Assembly (NCBI GenBank): GCA_046262315.1
Contig: JBHEMZ010000101.1
Coordinates: 1 to 31,521, forward strand
Direction: 5' to 3'
Length of the DNA: 31,521 nt
Source of the DNA: JACVRM01 sp046262315
GTDB taxonomy: Bacteria; Actinomycetota; Thermoleophilia; Gaiellales; Gaiellaceae
The notes below the pieces were generated by a model that saw only the letters and a program-made list of their open reading frames with translations, ran no database searches and had not been told where the DNA came from. Positions 23,619-31,360 of the stretch are shown piece by piece. Position 1 is the stretch's first letter. Each line of letters opens with the position of its first letter. The translations under genes were made by a program, and so were the position numbers.

Positions 23619-24718
23619 CAGTCCACGAGCTCCAGCCGCGGGTTGGGACGGAAGCGGCGGCCGACCTTGGCCGAGTCCCGGCCGTCGGTCATCACCACGT
23701 CGGCCGTGAAGTCGTTCTCCCCGCGGATGAGCGAGGAACCGACACCGTAGGAGTCGACCGGCACGCCGCACTCCTCGAAGGCGCGGATCTTCTCGACCGA
23801 GAAGCCGCCCGAAGCCACGATCCGGACCCGCTCGAAGCCGTCGCGGTCGAGCGCGTCGCGCACCTTGCGGACGAGCCGCTCGTTGACGCCCCGCGGGTCG
23901 AAGTCGCCGAGCTGGTCCCAGAGCGAGCGGTCGACGAGCTGGCCTGACGTGTCGAGGCGGACGCCCCAGAGCCGCGGGCCGAGCGCGCGGGCGACCTCGA
24001 GCGACGTACGCACCGAGTCGTTCTCGAAGTCGACGAGCACGACGACGTTCAGGTCCTCCGGCGCCCACTCGGCGAACTTCGTGGCTGCGAGCACCGTGTT
24101 GCCGCCGTACGCGCCGATGAGCGCGTGTGGAACGGTGCCGAGACCGCGGCCTCCCCACCAGGAGGCCTGCGCGTCGGTGGTCATCCCGATAGGGGCGCCG
24201 ACGAGCGCGCCCGCGACGTAGGCCGCGTAGCCGTCGCCCGTCTGCACACGGTGGTGGTCGTGGCGGGCCGGCATGAAGATGATCGGCTTGCCGTTGGCCG
24301 CGTCGAGCACGCGCGTCACGTTGGTGGAAATCAGCGTGCGCCTCGCAAGCGTGCCGAGACAGGGTGTCTCGAGATGGGCGAACAGCGTGTAGTCGCCCTC
24401 GACCGTCATGACCGTCTCCCAGGGATCGACGCGGTCGCCGTCGCGTAGCGCGTGCACGGTCAGGGCGTCCCAGTCCTCCGAGCAGAGCTTGAGGATGGCG
24501 ATGGTCTCGTCCACGCCGCCGAGCACCGCGGCGTGCTTCTGGAAGAATTGCATGACGACTCGGGGGTGACGCCCGTCGGCGAGGAGCGTCGCGCGCGCGT
24601 GGTTGAAGTACGCGTCCGTGTAGTAGCCCTCTCGCATCTTCTCGACCGGCAGTTCGAAGATCTCGGGAGTCAGGCGGTCTCCGCGGGACACGCCGGGGGC
24701 GGGGCTCGTACTCCTCAC
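23618..24718 (-). CDS. pncB: Nicotinate phosphoribosyltransferase
   Basis: About 366 residues from GTG 24718. Diagnostic stretches are REGYYTDAYFNHARATLL, FQKHAAVLGGVDETIAIL, YTLFAHLETPCLGTLARRT, ARHDHHRVQTGDGYAAY, VVLVDFENDSV and LWGVRLDTSGQLVDRS, as in the compact bacterial/archaeal NAPRTase branch. The enzyme makes nicotinate mononucleotide from nicotinate and PRPP, the entry of the Preiss-Handler route. The GTGA overlap with the DUF1385 gene and the TGATG junction with the nicotinamidase make a tightly coupled salvage unit. A second GTG nine codons on is an alternative start. Confidence 0.93.
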   Translation of the reverse strand: MRSTSPAPGVSRGDRLTPEIFELPVEKMREGYYTDAYFNHARATLLADGRHPRVVMQFFQKHAAVLGGVDETIAILKLCSEDWDALTVHALRDGDRVDPWETVMTVEGDYTLFAHLETPCLGTLARRTLISTNVTRVLDAANGKPIIFMPARHDHHRVQTGDGYAAYVAGALVGAPIGMTTDAQASWWGGRGLGTVPHALIGAYGGNTVLAATKFAEWAPEDLNVVVLVDFENDSVRTSLEVARALGPRLWGVRLDTSGQLVDRSLWDQLGDFDPRGVNERLVRKVRDALDRDGFERVRIVASGGFSVEKIRAFEECGVPVDSYGVGSSLIRGENDFTADVVMTDGRDSAKVGRRFRPNPRLELVD

Positions 24719-25509
24719 GCCGCCGTCGCGACGCCGCTCGTCTCGAGCTCGAGGCACGCGGCCAGCGCCGCTTGGGCGACCTCGAGCTGCTCCGGGGTCG
24801 GTTCGGCGGTGGCGAAGCGGTGCTGGAACTCGTGACCGGGCCTCGCGAGCGCGCGGGCGACGCGATTCTCGGGATGCCGCACCATCCACCCGAAGAGCTC
24901 GGTCGCCGCGGCGAGGGAGCCAAAGGCCGCGCCAATCCGTCCGGTGCCGCGCAACGCGGCAGGCAGCCGGGCGACGACCACATTGGCGATTGAGACGGAG
25001 GCGAGGAGCGGCCCGACGAGGTGCGTGCCGCAGCGCTCGTGCTCGCGCGCGCGCGGCTCGCCGTGCTCGTAGGTGCCGATCGAGATGTGCTCGGCGCCGT
25101 GATAGGCGGGCAGTTCGCTACCGCGCATGGCGAGCGCGGCCGGCGCAAGGGAGGCCGCCGCCCCGACGAGCTCCTTGGCAAGCGGGCTCACGCGGTCGCT
25201 CGAGCGCACGAGGTGCACGAGCGCGGCGCCGAACGCCATCGCAGCCAGCACTGCAGGCCGTTCAAACGGGAGCCTGGCCTCCGGCAGCGCCCGACGGACG
25301 CGTGGCAGGAGGGCGAAGACCTCGGCGATCCGAGCTGGCCCCTGCAGGAAACGCCGCTCCACCCGGGCCGACCGGATCGACTTGAAGCCGGAGGCGATCC
25401 TCAGCTCACCATCGTCGCTGCGCACCGCGCATGCCCAGGCGTCGGGGCCGTGCACGAGCACGCCGTTGGCGAGCGCCATGCCGCCGAGCCGGATCTTCTT
25501 CTCCGACAT
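24715..25509 (-). CDS. DUF1385 family membrane-associated protein
   Basis: 264 residues from ATG 25509 (MSEKKIRLGGMALANGVLVHG). DUF1385 marks are GGMALANGVLVHGPDAWACAV, a basic FKSIRSARVERRFLQGP, hydrophobic segments in the middle (AVLAAMAFGAALVHLV) and YHGAEHISIGTYEHGE with the conserved His-Glu pair; RCGTHLVGP follows. The family (COG3872) is uncharacterised. It leads the nicotinate salvage genes, which it overlaps by four bases. An AT-containing stretch near 25557-25562 upstream could hold its promoter, but the match is weak. Confidence 0.85.
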   Translation of the reverse strand: MSEKKIRLGGMALANGVLVHGPDAWACAVRSDDGELRIASGFKSIRSARVERRFLQGPARIAEVFALLPRVRRALPEARLPFERPAVLAAMAFGAALVHLVRSSDRVSPLAKELVGAAASLAPAALAMRGSELPAYHGAEHISIGTYEHGEPRAREHERCGTHLVGPLLASVSIANVVVARLPAALRGTGRIGAAFGSLAAATELFGWMVRHPENRVARALARPGHEFQHRFATAEPTPEQLEVAQAALAACLELETSGVATAA

Positions 25510-25613
25510 CGCCCAGAGCGTAGCCAGACCACTCGCGCGAGCGGCGGGCGGGCCCGGATAATCTCGTACGCGGGCCACGGGCAGCCCCTCGCACCAAGAG
25601 TGTCACGAGCCTG

Positions 25614-26921
25614 CTACGCGGCTCGGTCTCCGACGGCGACCGCGGCATGGCGCAGGAAGCGCACGCCGAGCTCCAGGTCGTCGACCGGCACGCGCTCGTC
25701 CGCAGAGTGGATCAGGCGCGCGGCAGTCTCCGCGTCCATCGACCGCATCGGGAAGAACCCGTAGGCGACGGTGCCGAAACGGCTCCGCAGCCAGTGCGAA
25801 TCGGTGAATCCCGGCACGATCACGGGCACAGCCTGAGCGCCCGGCTCGCTCTCCGCGACGAACGAGTCGACGGCGTCCCACAGGGGTGTGCCGAGCGGCG
25901 AGCGCGTGCCGCCATGGCCCTCGAGCCAGTCCAGCTCGTAGTCCGCAGGGCCGAGCGCGGCGCGAATGATCGCCTCCGCCTCGGGCTGGCCCTGCCCCGG
26001 CAGCAGCCTGCAGTCCACCGTCAACTCGCAGAGAGCCGGTATGACGTTGCGCTTGTCGGACGCCGCCATCATCGTCGGCGAGACGGTCAGCGCCAGCAGC
26101 GGCTCGATCATCTCCGCGGCCAAGGGGTCGATCTCCCGCGCTCGCTCGAGGGCGTGGCCCGGCTCCGGCACGCCCCCCACTACGGCTTCCAGGAACGCCC
26201 GCACTTCAGGCTCGAGCCGCGGCTCAGGCTGGAGCTCGCCGAGCGTCTGAACGAGCCGCGAGGCCTTGACGAGCGCGTTGTCCGCGATCGCCGGCATCGA
26301 CGCGTGCCCGCTGCGTCCGTGGACGCGCAGGCGGAACGGCGAGCTCATTTTCTCGGCGACGCCACAGACGTAGAAGACCTGCCCGCCGAGCTCGAGCCGG
26401 TCGCCGGCGCCCTCGTTCACCGAGTACTCCACCTCGACCGCCTCAGGATGCTCGTCGCACAGCCACTGGAGCCCGAAGCCGGCGCCGACTTCCTCGTCCG
26501 CCGCGGCGACGAAGATCAGATCTCCGGCCGGCTCGAAGCCCTCGCGCGCAAGCGACGCAATCGCCACCGCGCTCGCGGCCACCTGGCCCTTCATGTCGAG
26601 CGCGCCGCGACCCCAGACCTCGCCGTCGCGCAGGTCGCCCGACCAGGGGTCTGCGCGCCACTCCCTCGGGTCGGCGAGCACCGTGTCCGTGTGCGAGAGC
26701 AGAGCCAGGCGCGGCCCGGCCTCGCGACCCGGGATGCGCGCCACCAGATTGGCCCGCTCGGGCACTCGCGCGTAGAGATCGCAACGCACGCCGTTCGCCT
26801 CCAGGTAGTCGCGGAGGAGTTCCGCGGCCGCGGTCTCATTGCCGGGTGGGTTGACCGTGTCGAGCCGGATGAGCCGCCGCAGGAGGTCGACGGCCTCGTC
26901 CCGAAGCGTGAGCGTTGTCAA
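25614..26921 (-). CDS. M20-family metallohydrolase (ArgE/DapE/ACY1-like)
   Basis: 435 residues. Zinc-site motifs are LALLSHTDTVLAD with HxD, GRGALDMKGQVAA with the bridging Asp, and AADEEVGAGFG with the catalytic Glu and metal Glu. GRSGHASMP marks the dimerisation domain and GFTDSHWLR the late part. M20 enzymes cleave N-acyl, amide or peptide bonds. The TTG start overlaps the methyltransferase stop by four bases. Being third after a TDO-like oxygenase and a methyltransferase suggests it deacylates that pathway's product, but aminoacylase or dipeptidase activity is equally possible from sequence. Confidence 0.9.
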   Translation of the reverse strand: MTTLTLRDEAVDLLRRLIRLDTVNPPGNETAAAELLRDYLEANGVRCDLYARVPERANLVARIPGREAGPRLALLSHTDTVLADPREWRADPWSGDLRDGEVWGRGALDMKGQVAASAVAIASLAREGFEPAGDLIFVAAADEEVGAGFGLQWLCDEHPEAVEVEYSVNEGAGDRLELGGQVFYVCGVAEKMSSPFRLRVHGRSGHASMPAIADNALVKASRLVQTLGELQPEPRLEPEVRAFLEAVVGGVPEPGHALERAREIDPLAAEMIEPLLALTVSPTMMAASDKRNVIPALCELTVDCRLLPGQGQPEAEAIIRAALGPADYELDWLEGHGGTRSPLGTPLWDAVDSFVAESEPGAQAVPVIVPGFTDSHWLRSRFGTVAYGFFPMRSMDAETAARLIHSADERVPVDDLELGVRFLRHAAVAVGDRAA

Positions 26922-27703
26922 CGCCGCCGCCCGAGGATGAGGATGTACAGCGCGGGCAGGCGGATCTCGCCGTCGCCCTCGCGATGTGCCTCCAGGAACC
27001 CGACGAGCTCTCGCCGGAACGCGCGCGCGCGATCGGGCTCGAGGCCCTCGAGTGTGGCGCGGAAGGGTCCCACGGACTCCGCCAACAGCTCGAACATCGC
27101 GTCACCCGACTCGGCGACCATGCTTGCGTCGCCCTCGTCGAACTCGAGCTCAAACCCCTCACCGAGCAACTCCTGCGCATGCTCCTCCCGGCTCCACTCG
27201 TCCGAGTCGTCGACGCCCGGCTCCGGCGGGGGCGCGTACTTGCGCGTGATCGAGAAGAACCCCGTCTCCGGTCGCCAGGCGCTCATCCCGAGACGGCCGC
27301 CCGTGCGACATACCCGCGCGAGCTCGTCTGCAGCGGCCCGGTGGGACGGCGTGAAGATGGCCCCCATGGACGACGCCACCAAGTCGAAGCTCGCATCGGG
27401 ATACGGAAGCTGCTCGGCGTCGCCGACATCGAAGCCCACGTCAAGACCTTCCTCTCGGGCCAGCCGGCGGGCGGTCTCGACCAGGCCGGAGGCGATGTCT
27501 ACGCCGGTGACCTCCGCGCCGGCGCGCGCGGCCCGCAGCGCGATCGCGCCGGTGCCGGTAGCCACGTCGAGAAACCGCTCGCCCGGACCGGGCCGCAGCC
27601 GCTCGATCAAATGCTCGTGCACGCTCGCGAGAAAGTGTTGCGCCTGCTCCCAGGGCGCAGAGCTCCAGACGGCTGCCGTGCGAGCCTTGAGCTCATCGTG
27701 CAT
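26918..27703 (-). CDS. Class I SAM-dependent methyltransferase
   Basis: About 261 residues from ATG 27703; GTG at 27709, overlapping the previous stop as GTGA, is the alternative start. Rossmann motif I is FLDVATGTGAIALRAARAGA, motif II VTGVDIASGLVETARR, then DVGDAEQLPYPDASFDLVASSMG and GRLGMSAWRPE, as in UbiE/Methyltransf_11 proteins acting on small molecules. The N-terminus DELKARTAAVWSSAPWE is typical of this group. It is sandwiched by overlap between the TDO-like gene and the M20 gene. The substrate is unknown; a metabolite of the neighbouring oxygenase is a reasonable guess. Confidence 0.9.
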   Translation of the reverse strand: MHDELKARTAAVWSSAPWEQAQHFLASVHEHLIERLRPGPGERFLDVATGTGAIALRAARAGAEVTGVDIASGLVETARRLAREEGLDVGFDVGDAEQLPYPDASFDLVASSMGAIFTPSHRAAADELARVCRTGGRLGMSAWRPETGFFSITRKYAPPPEPGVDDSDEWSREEHAQELLGEGFELEFDEGDASMVAESGDAMFELLAESVGPFRATLEGLEPDRARAFRRELVGFLEAHREGDGEIRLPALYILILGRRR

Positions 27704-27705
27704 GC

Positions 27706-28464
27706 TCACCGGCCGTGGCCGGGCGCGGGCGCAGACTCCCCCGGTGGTTCCTGCTTGGCGATCTCCGTCAACTCGTTGCGCGCGTGCCACAGCTCGGGGT
27801 AAAGCTTCTGGTGGATCAGCTTGCCGAGCAGCTCGACCGGCGTGCCCTGGGTGCCCACGACCTCCTCGCCGATGATGCGTCCGATCACCTTGAAGTGCCG
27901 CACGCGCCACAGCCCGACGCGCTCGTCCCACTCGACGAGGAGCTCGGCAAGCTGGTAGAGCTCCTCGAGCTCGCGGCCCCGCCGGTAGAGCTCCACCACG
28001 GAAACGCCCGCCTCGCGCCGCAGCTCGTGGAAGGCCGCACCTAGCTCCGGCGACACGCGTCGCACGCCGTTGAATCCCGGCGAGTCGAACCCGCTCCCGT
28101 GGCCGAGCACCGGCCGGATCCAGCGCGTGTACTCCCATGGGGACATGTGCTCGAGCATGTCCAGCGCGTCGTTGACCCGCTTGAGAGCGTCGGCCGAGCG
28201 TCGCAGCAGCCGGATCGCAGGTGCGGGGTCACGGCGACGCAGGTGCTCGGTCGCGACCTCCGCCTCCGTCCAGGCAAGTTTGAGCCACAGCTCGGAGGCC
28301 TGATGCACGGTCTGGAAGAGCAGCTCGTCATGGTGTGCGCGCTCCTCCTCGGGCTTCTGGAGCGCCAGCAGCTCGTCGGTCCGGAGGTAGCGCTCGTAGT
28401 CGGAGCCGCCCTTGCCCGGGAGGATGGGTGCGTACTCGTCCTGCGTCCCCGTGGTCGTCGCCAT
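27706..28464 (-). CDS. Tryptophan 2,3-dioxygenase-like heme protein, compact
   Basis: 252 residues from ATG 28464. TDO marks are YERYLRTDELLALQKP, HHDELLFQTVHQASELWLKL with F50 and H54, MSPWEYTRWIRPVLG with R117, SGFDSPGF in place of SGFQSxQF, the expected proximal heme ligand H190 in VRHFKVIGRIIG, and GTQGTP in place of GTGGS. True TDO cleaves tryptophan to N-formylkynurenine. The 73 residues between R117 and H190 are about 50 fewer than in characterised bacterial TDO. It may be a divergent heme-dependent aromatic oxygenase rather than a kynurenine-pathway enzyme. It leads the methyltransferase and M20 genes. Confidence 0.82.
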   Translation of the reverse strand: MATTTGTQDEYAPILPGKGGSDYERYLRTDELLALQKPEEERAHHDELLFQTVHQASELWLKLAWTEAEVATEHLRRRDPAPAIRLLRRSADALKRVNDALDMLEHMSPWEYTRWIRPVLGHGSGFDSPGFNGVRRVSPELGAAFHELRREAGVSVVELYRRGRELEELYQLAELLVEWDERVGLWRVRHFKVIGRIIGEEVVGTQGTPVELLGKLIHQKLYPELWHARNELTEIAKQEPPGESAPAPGHGR

Positions 28465-28477
28465 GGCTGCAGCGGAG

Positions 28478-28490
28478 CATACTTCGGGCG
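28478..28490 (+). promoter_or_regulatory. Possible -10 element for a leaderless rarA transcript
   Basis: CATACT at 28478-28483 lies seven bases before the rarA ATG (28491). As a -10 hexamer it would start transcription at or next to the ATG, and no ribosome binding site is seen. The whole gap to the divergent TDO-like start is only 26 bases, so both promoters must lie inside each other's coding start. Confidence 0.35.
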
Positions 28491-29765
28491 ATGGGCGACC
28501 TCTTCGCCGACGCCGCGCGCGAGCGACTGCCCGACGTGGCGCCGCTCGCGCTGCGGTTACGGCCGCGTGAACTCGAGGACTTCGTCGGCCAGCGGCAGGT
28601 GCTCGGCGAAGGCTCCGTCCTGCGACGCGCAATCGAGGACGACCGTGTCAGCTCGATGATTCTCTATGGCCCGCCGGGCAGCGGCAAGACGACGCTCGCA
28701 CGCGTGGTGACGAACACGACGGGCGCCGCGTTCGAGGAGCTTTCGGCGGTCTCGGCAACGGTCGCGGAGGTGCGCGGCGTGCTGGCGCGCGCCCGCGAGC
28801 GCCTCGGCGGAAGCGGCGAGCGCACGATCCTCTTTCTCGATGAGATCCACCGCTTCAACAAAGCGCAGCAAGACGCGCTTCTGCCGGCCGTCGAGGAGGG
28901 CGTCGTCACGCTCATCGGCGCGACCACCGAGAACCCGTACTTCGAGGTCAACTCGGCACTCCTGTCGCGCTGCCAGATCTACGAGCTCGAGCCGCACACA
29001 CGCGGCGATCTCGCCTTGGTCGTGGAGCGTGGGGCTGCGGAGCTCGGCGCCGACGTCTCCCCGGAACTGGTTGCTCTGATAGCGGAGCGCGCCGGGGGCG
29101 ACGCACGCAATGCGCTCACCATTCTGGAGCTCGCGTGGCAGACCGCGAACTCGGCCGGCGGGGCGCTGTCAGAGGGGCACGTGGAGGACGCCGCCCGGAA
29201 GCGGCCGCTGGTCTACGACAAGGGCGGCGACGCGCACTACGACTTCACCTCGGCGTTCATCAAGTCGATGCGCGGCTCGGATCCCGACGCGGCCCTCTAC
29301 TACCTCGCCGCGATGCTCGAGGGCGGCGAGGATGCACGCTACGTCGCCCGGCGCATGATCGTGCTGGCGAGCGAGGACATCGGCAACGCGGATCCCAGAG
29401 CGCTGCTCGTGGCGGTTGCGGCGGCGCACGCGGTGGAGCACGTCGGGCTTCCGGAGGCGAAGTTGAACCTCGCCCAGGCAGCGATCTACCTGGCACGCGC
29501 GCCGAAGTCGAACGCGGTCATCAAGGCTCTCGGCGCGGCCGCCGGCGACGTGCGCGAGCACGGCCACCTGCGACCTCCCGACCAGCTTCGCGACGCGCAC
29601 TACCGGGGCGCGAAGAAGCTCGGCCGCGGGAAGGGCTACATCTACCCACATTCAAACCCAGCGGGCTACGAGGTCGACCACCTGCCGGACGAGCTCAAGG
29701 GCCGTACGTACTACGAGCCGTCGGGAAACGGTGAGGAGGCCGGTCCCGAGGGAGCTCCGAAGTAG
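28491..29765 (+). CDS. rarA: RarA/MgsA replication-associated AAA+ ATPase
   Basis: 424 residues from ATG 28491 (MGDLFADAARERLPDVAPLA). LRLRPRELEDFVGQ is the typical opening; Walker A GPPGSGKT is at 60-67, Walker B ILFLDEIHRFNK at 113-124, sensor 1 GATTENP at 143-149 and the Arg finger LLSRC near 157-161. KGGDAHYDFTSAFIKSMRGSDPDAALYYLA and RRMIVLASEDIGNADP are the C-terminal tetramerisation marks. RarA acts at stalled replication forks. The end YIYPHSNPAGYEVDHLPDE is conserved. It stands alone as a plus-strand gene. Confidence 0.95.
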   Translation: MGDLFADAARERLPDVAPLALRLRPRELEDFVGQRQVLGEGSVLRRAIEDDRVSSMILYGPPGSGKTTLARVVTNTTGAAFEELSAVSATVAEVRGVLARARERLGGSGERTILFLDEIHRFNKAQQDALLPAVEEGVVTLIGATTENPYFEVNSALLSRCQIYELEPHTRGDLALVVERGAAELGADVSPELVALIAERAGGDARNALTILELAWQTANSAGGALSEGHVEDAARKRPLVYDKGGDAHYDFTSAFIKSMRGSDPDAALYYLAAMLEGGEDARYVARRMIVLASEDIGNADPRALLVAVAAAHAVEHVGLPEAKLNLAQAAIYLARAPKSNAVIKALGAAAGDVREHGHLRPPDQLRDAHYRGAKKLGRGKGYIYPHSNPAGYEVDHLPDELKGRTYYEPSGNGEEAGPEGAPK

Positions 29766-30035
29766 CCGTAGGTGCCCAGCCGCCGTCCCGCCCGGTGACC
29801 GTGACGGGACAGTGACTCGGCGGAGGGAGCAAGGGGAACTGCAGGTTCCCCACCAAGCGGCCGTCGGCGAGGTCTCCCACGACGTGACGCCGGAGCCCGG
29901 CTCCGCCGGGCGGGAGGCGAGCGAGACACTTAGGCGACGCCTGAGCGGAAGGAGCGAGTCGCCGGCCCCGCGAACCTCTGAACTACGCGACCGGTGGCAA
30001 GGAGGGGGTGAACGGGGGAACCAGGGGTTCCCCCG
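29766..30035. repeat. Palindrome-rich intergenic region between rarA and arginase
   Basis: No ORF of merit is present. Visible hairpins are: GTCCCG (29785-29790) with CGGGAC (29805-29810), which may end rarA; GGGGAAC-tgcag-GTTCCCC (29833-29851); CGGAGCC-c-GGCTCCG (29891-29905); AGGCG-a-CGCCT (29932-29942); and the larger arginase-side hairpin listed separately. The density is high for 270 bases. It could be stacked terminators for two converging genes, a dispersed repeat cluster, or an unannotated structured RNA. Confidence 0.5.
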
Positions 30036-30037
30036 TT
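30011..30037 (-). terminator. Perfect 12-bp hairpin at the arginase stop codon
   Basis: AACGGGGGAACC (30011-30022), loop agg, GGTTCCCCCGTT (30026-30037), with no mismatch. It takes in two bases of the arginase TAA (30036-30038), so it will fold at the very 3' end of that transcript. Its core GGGGAAC/GTTCCCC is the same as in the hairpin at 29833-29851, so both may be copies of one element. Confidence 0.65.
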
Positions 30038-30947
30038 AGAGAATCCGTGCGCCCAGGCCGCTCGCTATGAGCTCGACGGCGAGCTGGCCGGTGCGGTTCT
30101 CGCGGTCCAGCACCGGATTGACCTCGACAACCTCGACCGAGCCGACCATGCCGGACTCGGCGATGAGTTCGAGAGCGAGGTGGGCCTCGCGGTAGGAGAG
30201 CCCCCCGCGCACGGGGGTGCCGACGCCGGGTGCCACTTCGGGATCCACCACGTCCATGTCCAGGCTCACGTGCACGAAGTTGGGCCCGCCGACGTGCTTC
30301 AACGCGGCGCGCATGGCTGACTCGACCCCGAGGCGATCGATCTCCGTCATCGTGAAGACGAGCGCGTCGAGCCGGCCCAGCAGGTCGCGCTCCCCGTCGT
30401 CAAGCGAGCGCACGCCGAAGAGCGCAACCCGGCCGGGCTCCACCGCGGGAAGCGGCAACGCGTCGCTCGCGAACGCCGGGCCCGCGATGCCCATCGCCGC
30501 CGCGAGCGCCATGCCGTGCACGTTGCCGCTGGGGGTCGTCTCGGGGACGTTGAGGTCGGCATGGGCGTCCATCCAGAGCACCCCGCCGGCCCCGTGGACG
30601 TGGGCGAGGCCGCCGAGCGTGCCAAGCGCGACAGAGTGGTCTCCGCCCAGCACGAGCGGTAGGTGCCCGGCGGCGACCGCCCGGGCGACCAGGTCGGCAA
30701 CCCGTTCGCACGTCGACTTGATCGGCTCGAGGTAGCGCAGCCGCTCGTCGCCCTCGTCGGTTGCCTCGGCCACGGGCGTCTCGACGTTGCCCAGGTCGAC
30801 GTAGTCGAGCCCAAGCCGCCGGAGTCGCGCCTCGAGCCCCGCGTAGCGGATCGCCGAGGGACCCATGTCGACGCCGCGGCGGCCGGCGCCGAGATCAAGC
30901 CCGGCACCGATCACAGCGACCGAGCGTGTGGCAGGAGGCGCGCTCAC
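30036..30947 (-). CDS. rocF: Arginase (ureohydrolase family)
   Basis: 303 residues with the full binuclear manganese site: H104 in GGDHS (101-105), D127/H129/D131 in MDAHADLN, and D230/D232 in SLDMDVVDP. GVDMGPSAIRYAGL at 25-38, GNVHGM near 141-146 and EVVEVNPVLD are also typical. Arginase splits arginine to ornithine and urea. HGM and SLDMDVVDP favour arginase over agmatinase, although substrate choice in this family is not certain from sequence. The GTG start has GCAGGAGGCG on the opposite strand only, so its own ribosome binding site is unclear. The stop lies in a strong hairpin. Confidence 0.92.
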   Translation of the reverse strand: MSAPPATRSVAVIGAGLDLGAGRRGVDMGPSAIRYAGLEARLRRLGLDYVDLGNVETPVAEATDEGDERLRYLEPIKSTCERVADLVARAVAAGHLPLVLGGDHSVALGTLGGLAHVHGAGGVLWMDAHADLNVPETTPSGNVHGMALAAAMGIAGPAFASDALPLPAVEPGRVALFGVRSLDDGERDLLGRLDALVFTMTEIDRLGVESAMRAALKHVGGPNFVHVSLDMDVVDPEVAPGVGTPVRGGLSYREAHLALELIAESGMVGSVEVVEVNPVLDRENRTGQLAVELIASGLGARIL

Positions 30948-30983
30948 GGCGCGCGTGACCCTAGCGTCCGAGGAGGCCGCCGC

Positions 30984-31298
30984 CTAGCGGGCGCAGCCCT
31001 TGCCGATCGTCTTCGCGAAGGGATCTGCGGGCATCGCAGTGCGCCCCTTGACGTGCCACGCGGCGGCGCCGCGCTGTCCGCGAATCGTCACCGTCACGGT
31101 GACACGCCAGCCGACGGGGATTCGCTTCGCGGTGACCGTGCGGATCGCGAGCCGGCACTTCGTGGCGTTCTTCCGCACGAGCGTCTTGACGATCGCGGTC
31201 GCCTGCGCCTTCGTCGCCGCCGGAACGGCGGACTGGGCCGGCCCCGGGAGCAGTAGAGCGGCAAAGAGGACACACGTGGCGAGCAGACGACCCCTCAT
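30984..31298 (-). CDS. Small secreted protein of unknown function
   Basis: 104 residues with a classical signal peptide: basic MRGRLL, hydrophobic ATCVLFAALLLPG, then AQS-AV as the likely signal peptidase site near residue 23. The mature part, about 80 residues, is basic and beta-rich (AIVKTLVRKNATKCRLAIRT, GWRVTVTVTIRGQ), with Cys near 48 and a second Cys at the end (GKGCAR) that could form a disulphide. GAGAGG lies before the ATG. I recognise no family. It is upstream of arginase in the same direction, with a 36-base gap. Confidence 0.75.
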   Translation of the reverse strand: MRGRLLATCVLFAALLLPGPAQSAVPAATKAQATAIVKTLVRKNATKCRLAIRTVTAKRIPVGWRVTVTVTIRGQRGAAAWHVKGRTAMPADPFAKTIGKGCAR

Positions 31299-31330
31299 CT
31301 GCCTCTCAGTGTAGTCCGAACACAGCGAAG

Positions 31331-31360
31331 TGGCGAGGGCCGATTCGAACCGACGACACG
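31331..31360 (-). other. tRNA 3'-end-like fragment (T-arm plus acceptor), possible attachment-site relic
   Basis: The minus strand reads CGTCGGTTCGAATCGGCC then CTCGCCA, resembling a T-arm with its TTCGAAT loop and an acceptor 3' strand ending in the discriminator A. The T-stem is imperfect (GTCGG against CGGCC), and the following 45 bases hold no anticodon arm, D-arm or matching GGCGAGG 5' end. It is thus not a complete tRNA gene. Such fragments often remain where an element has integrated into a tRNA 3' end. Confidence 0.35.

Noticed and set aside
23619..25181. Extension of the nicotinamidase frame through NAPRTase
   Set aside because: Arg/Pro/Ser-rich shadow of NAPRTase and DUF1385; the family domain begins after ATG 23618.
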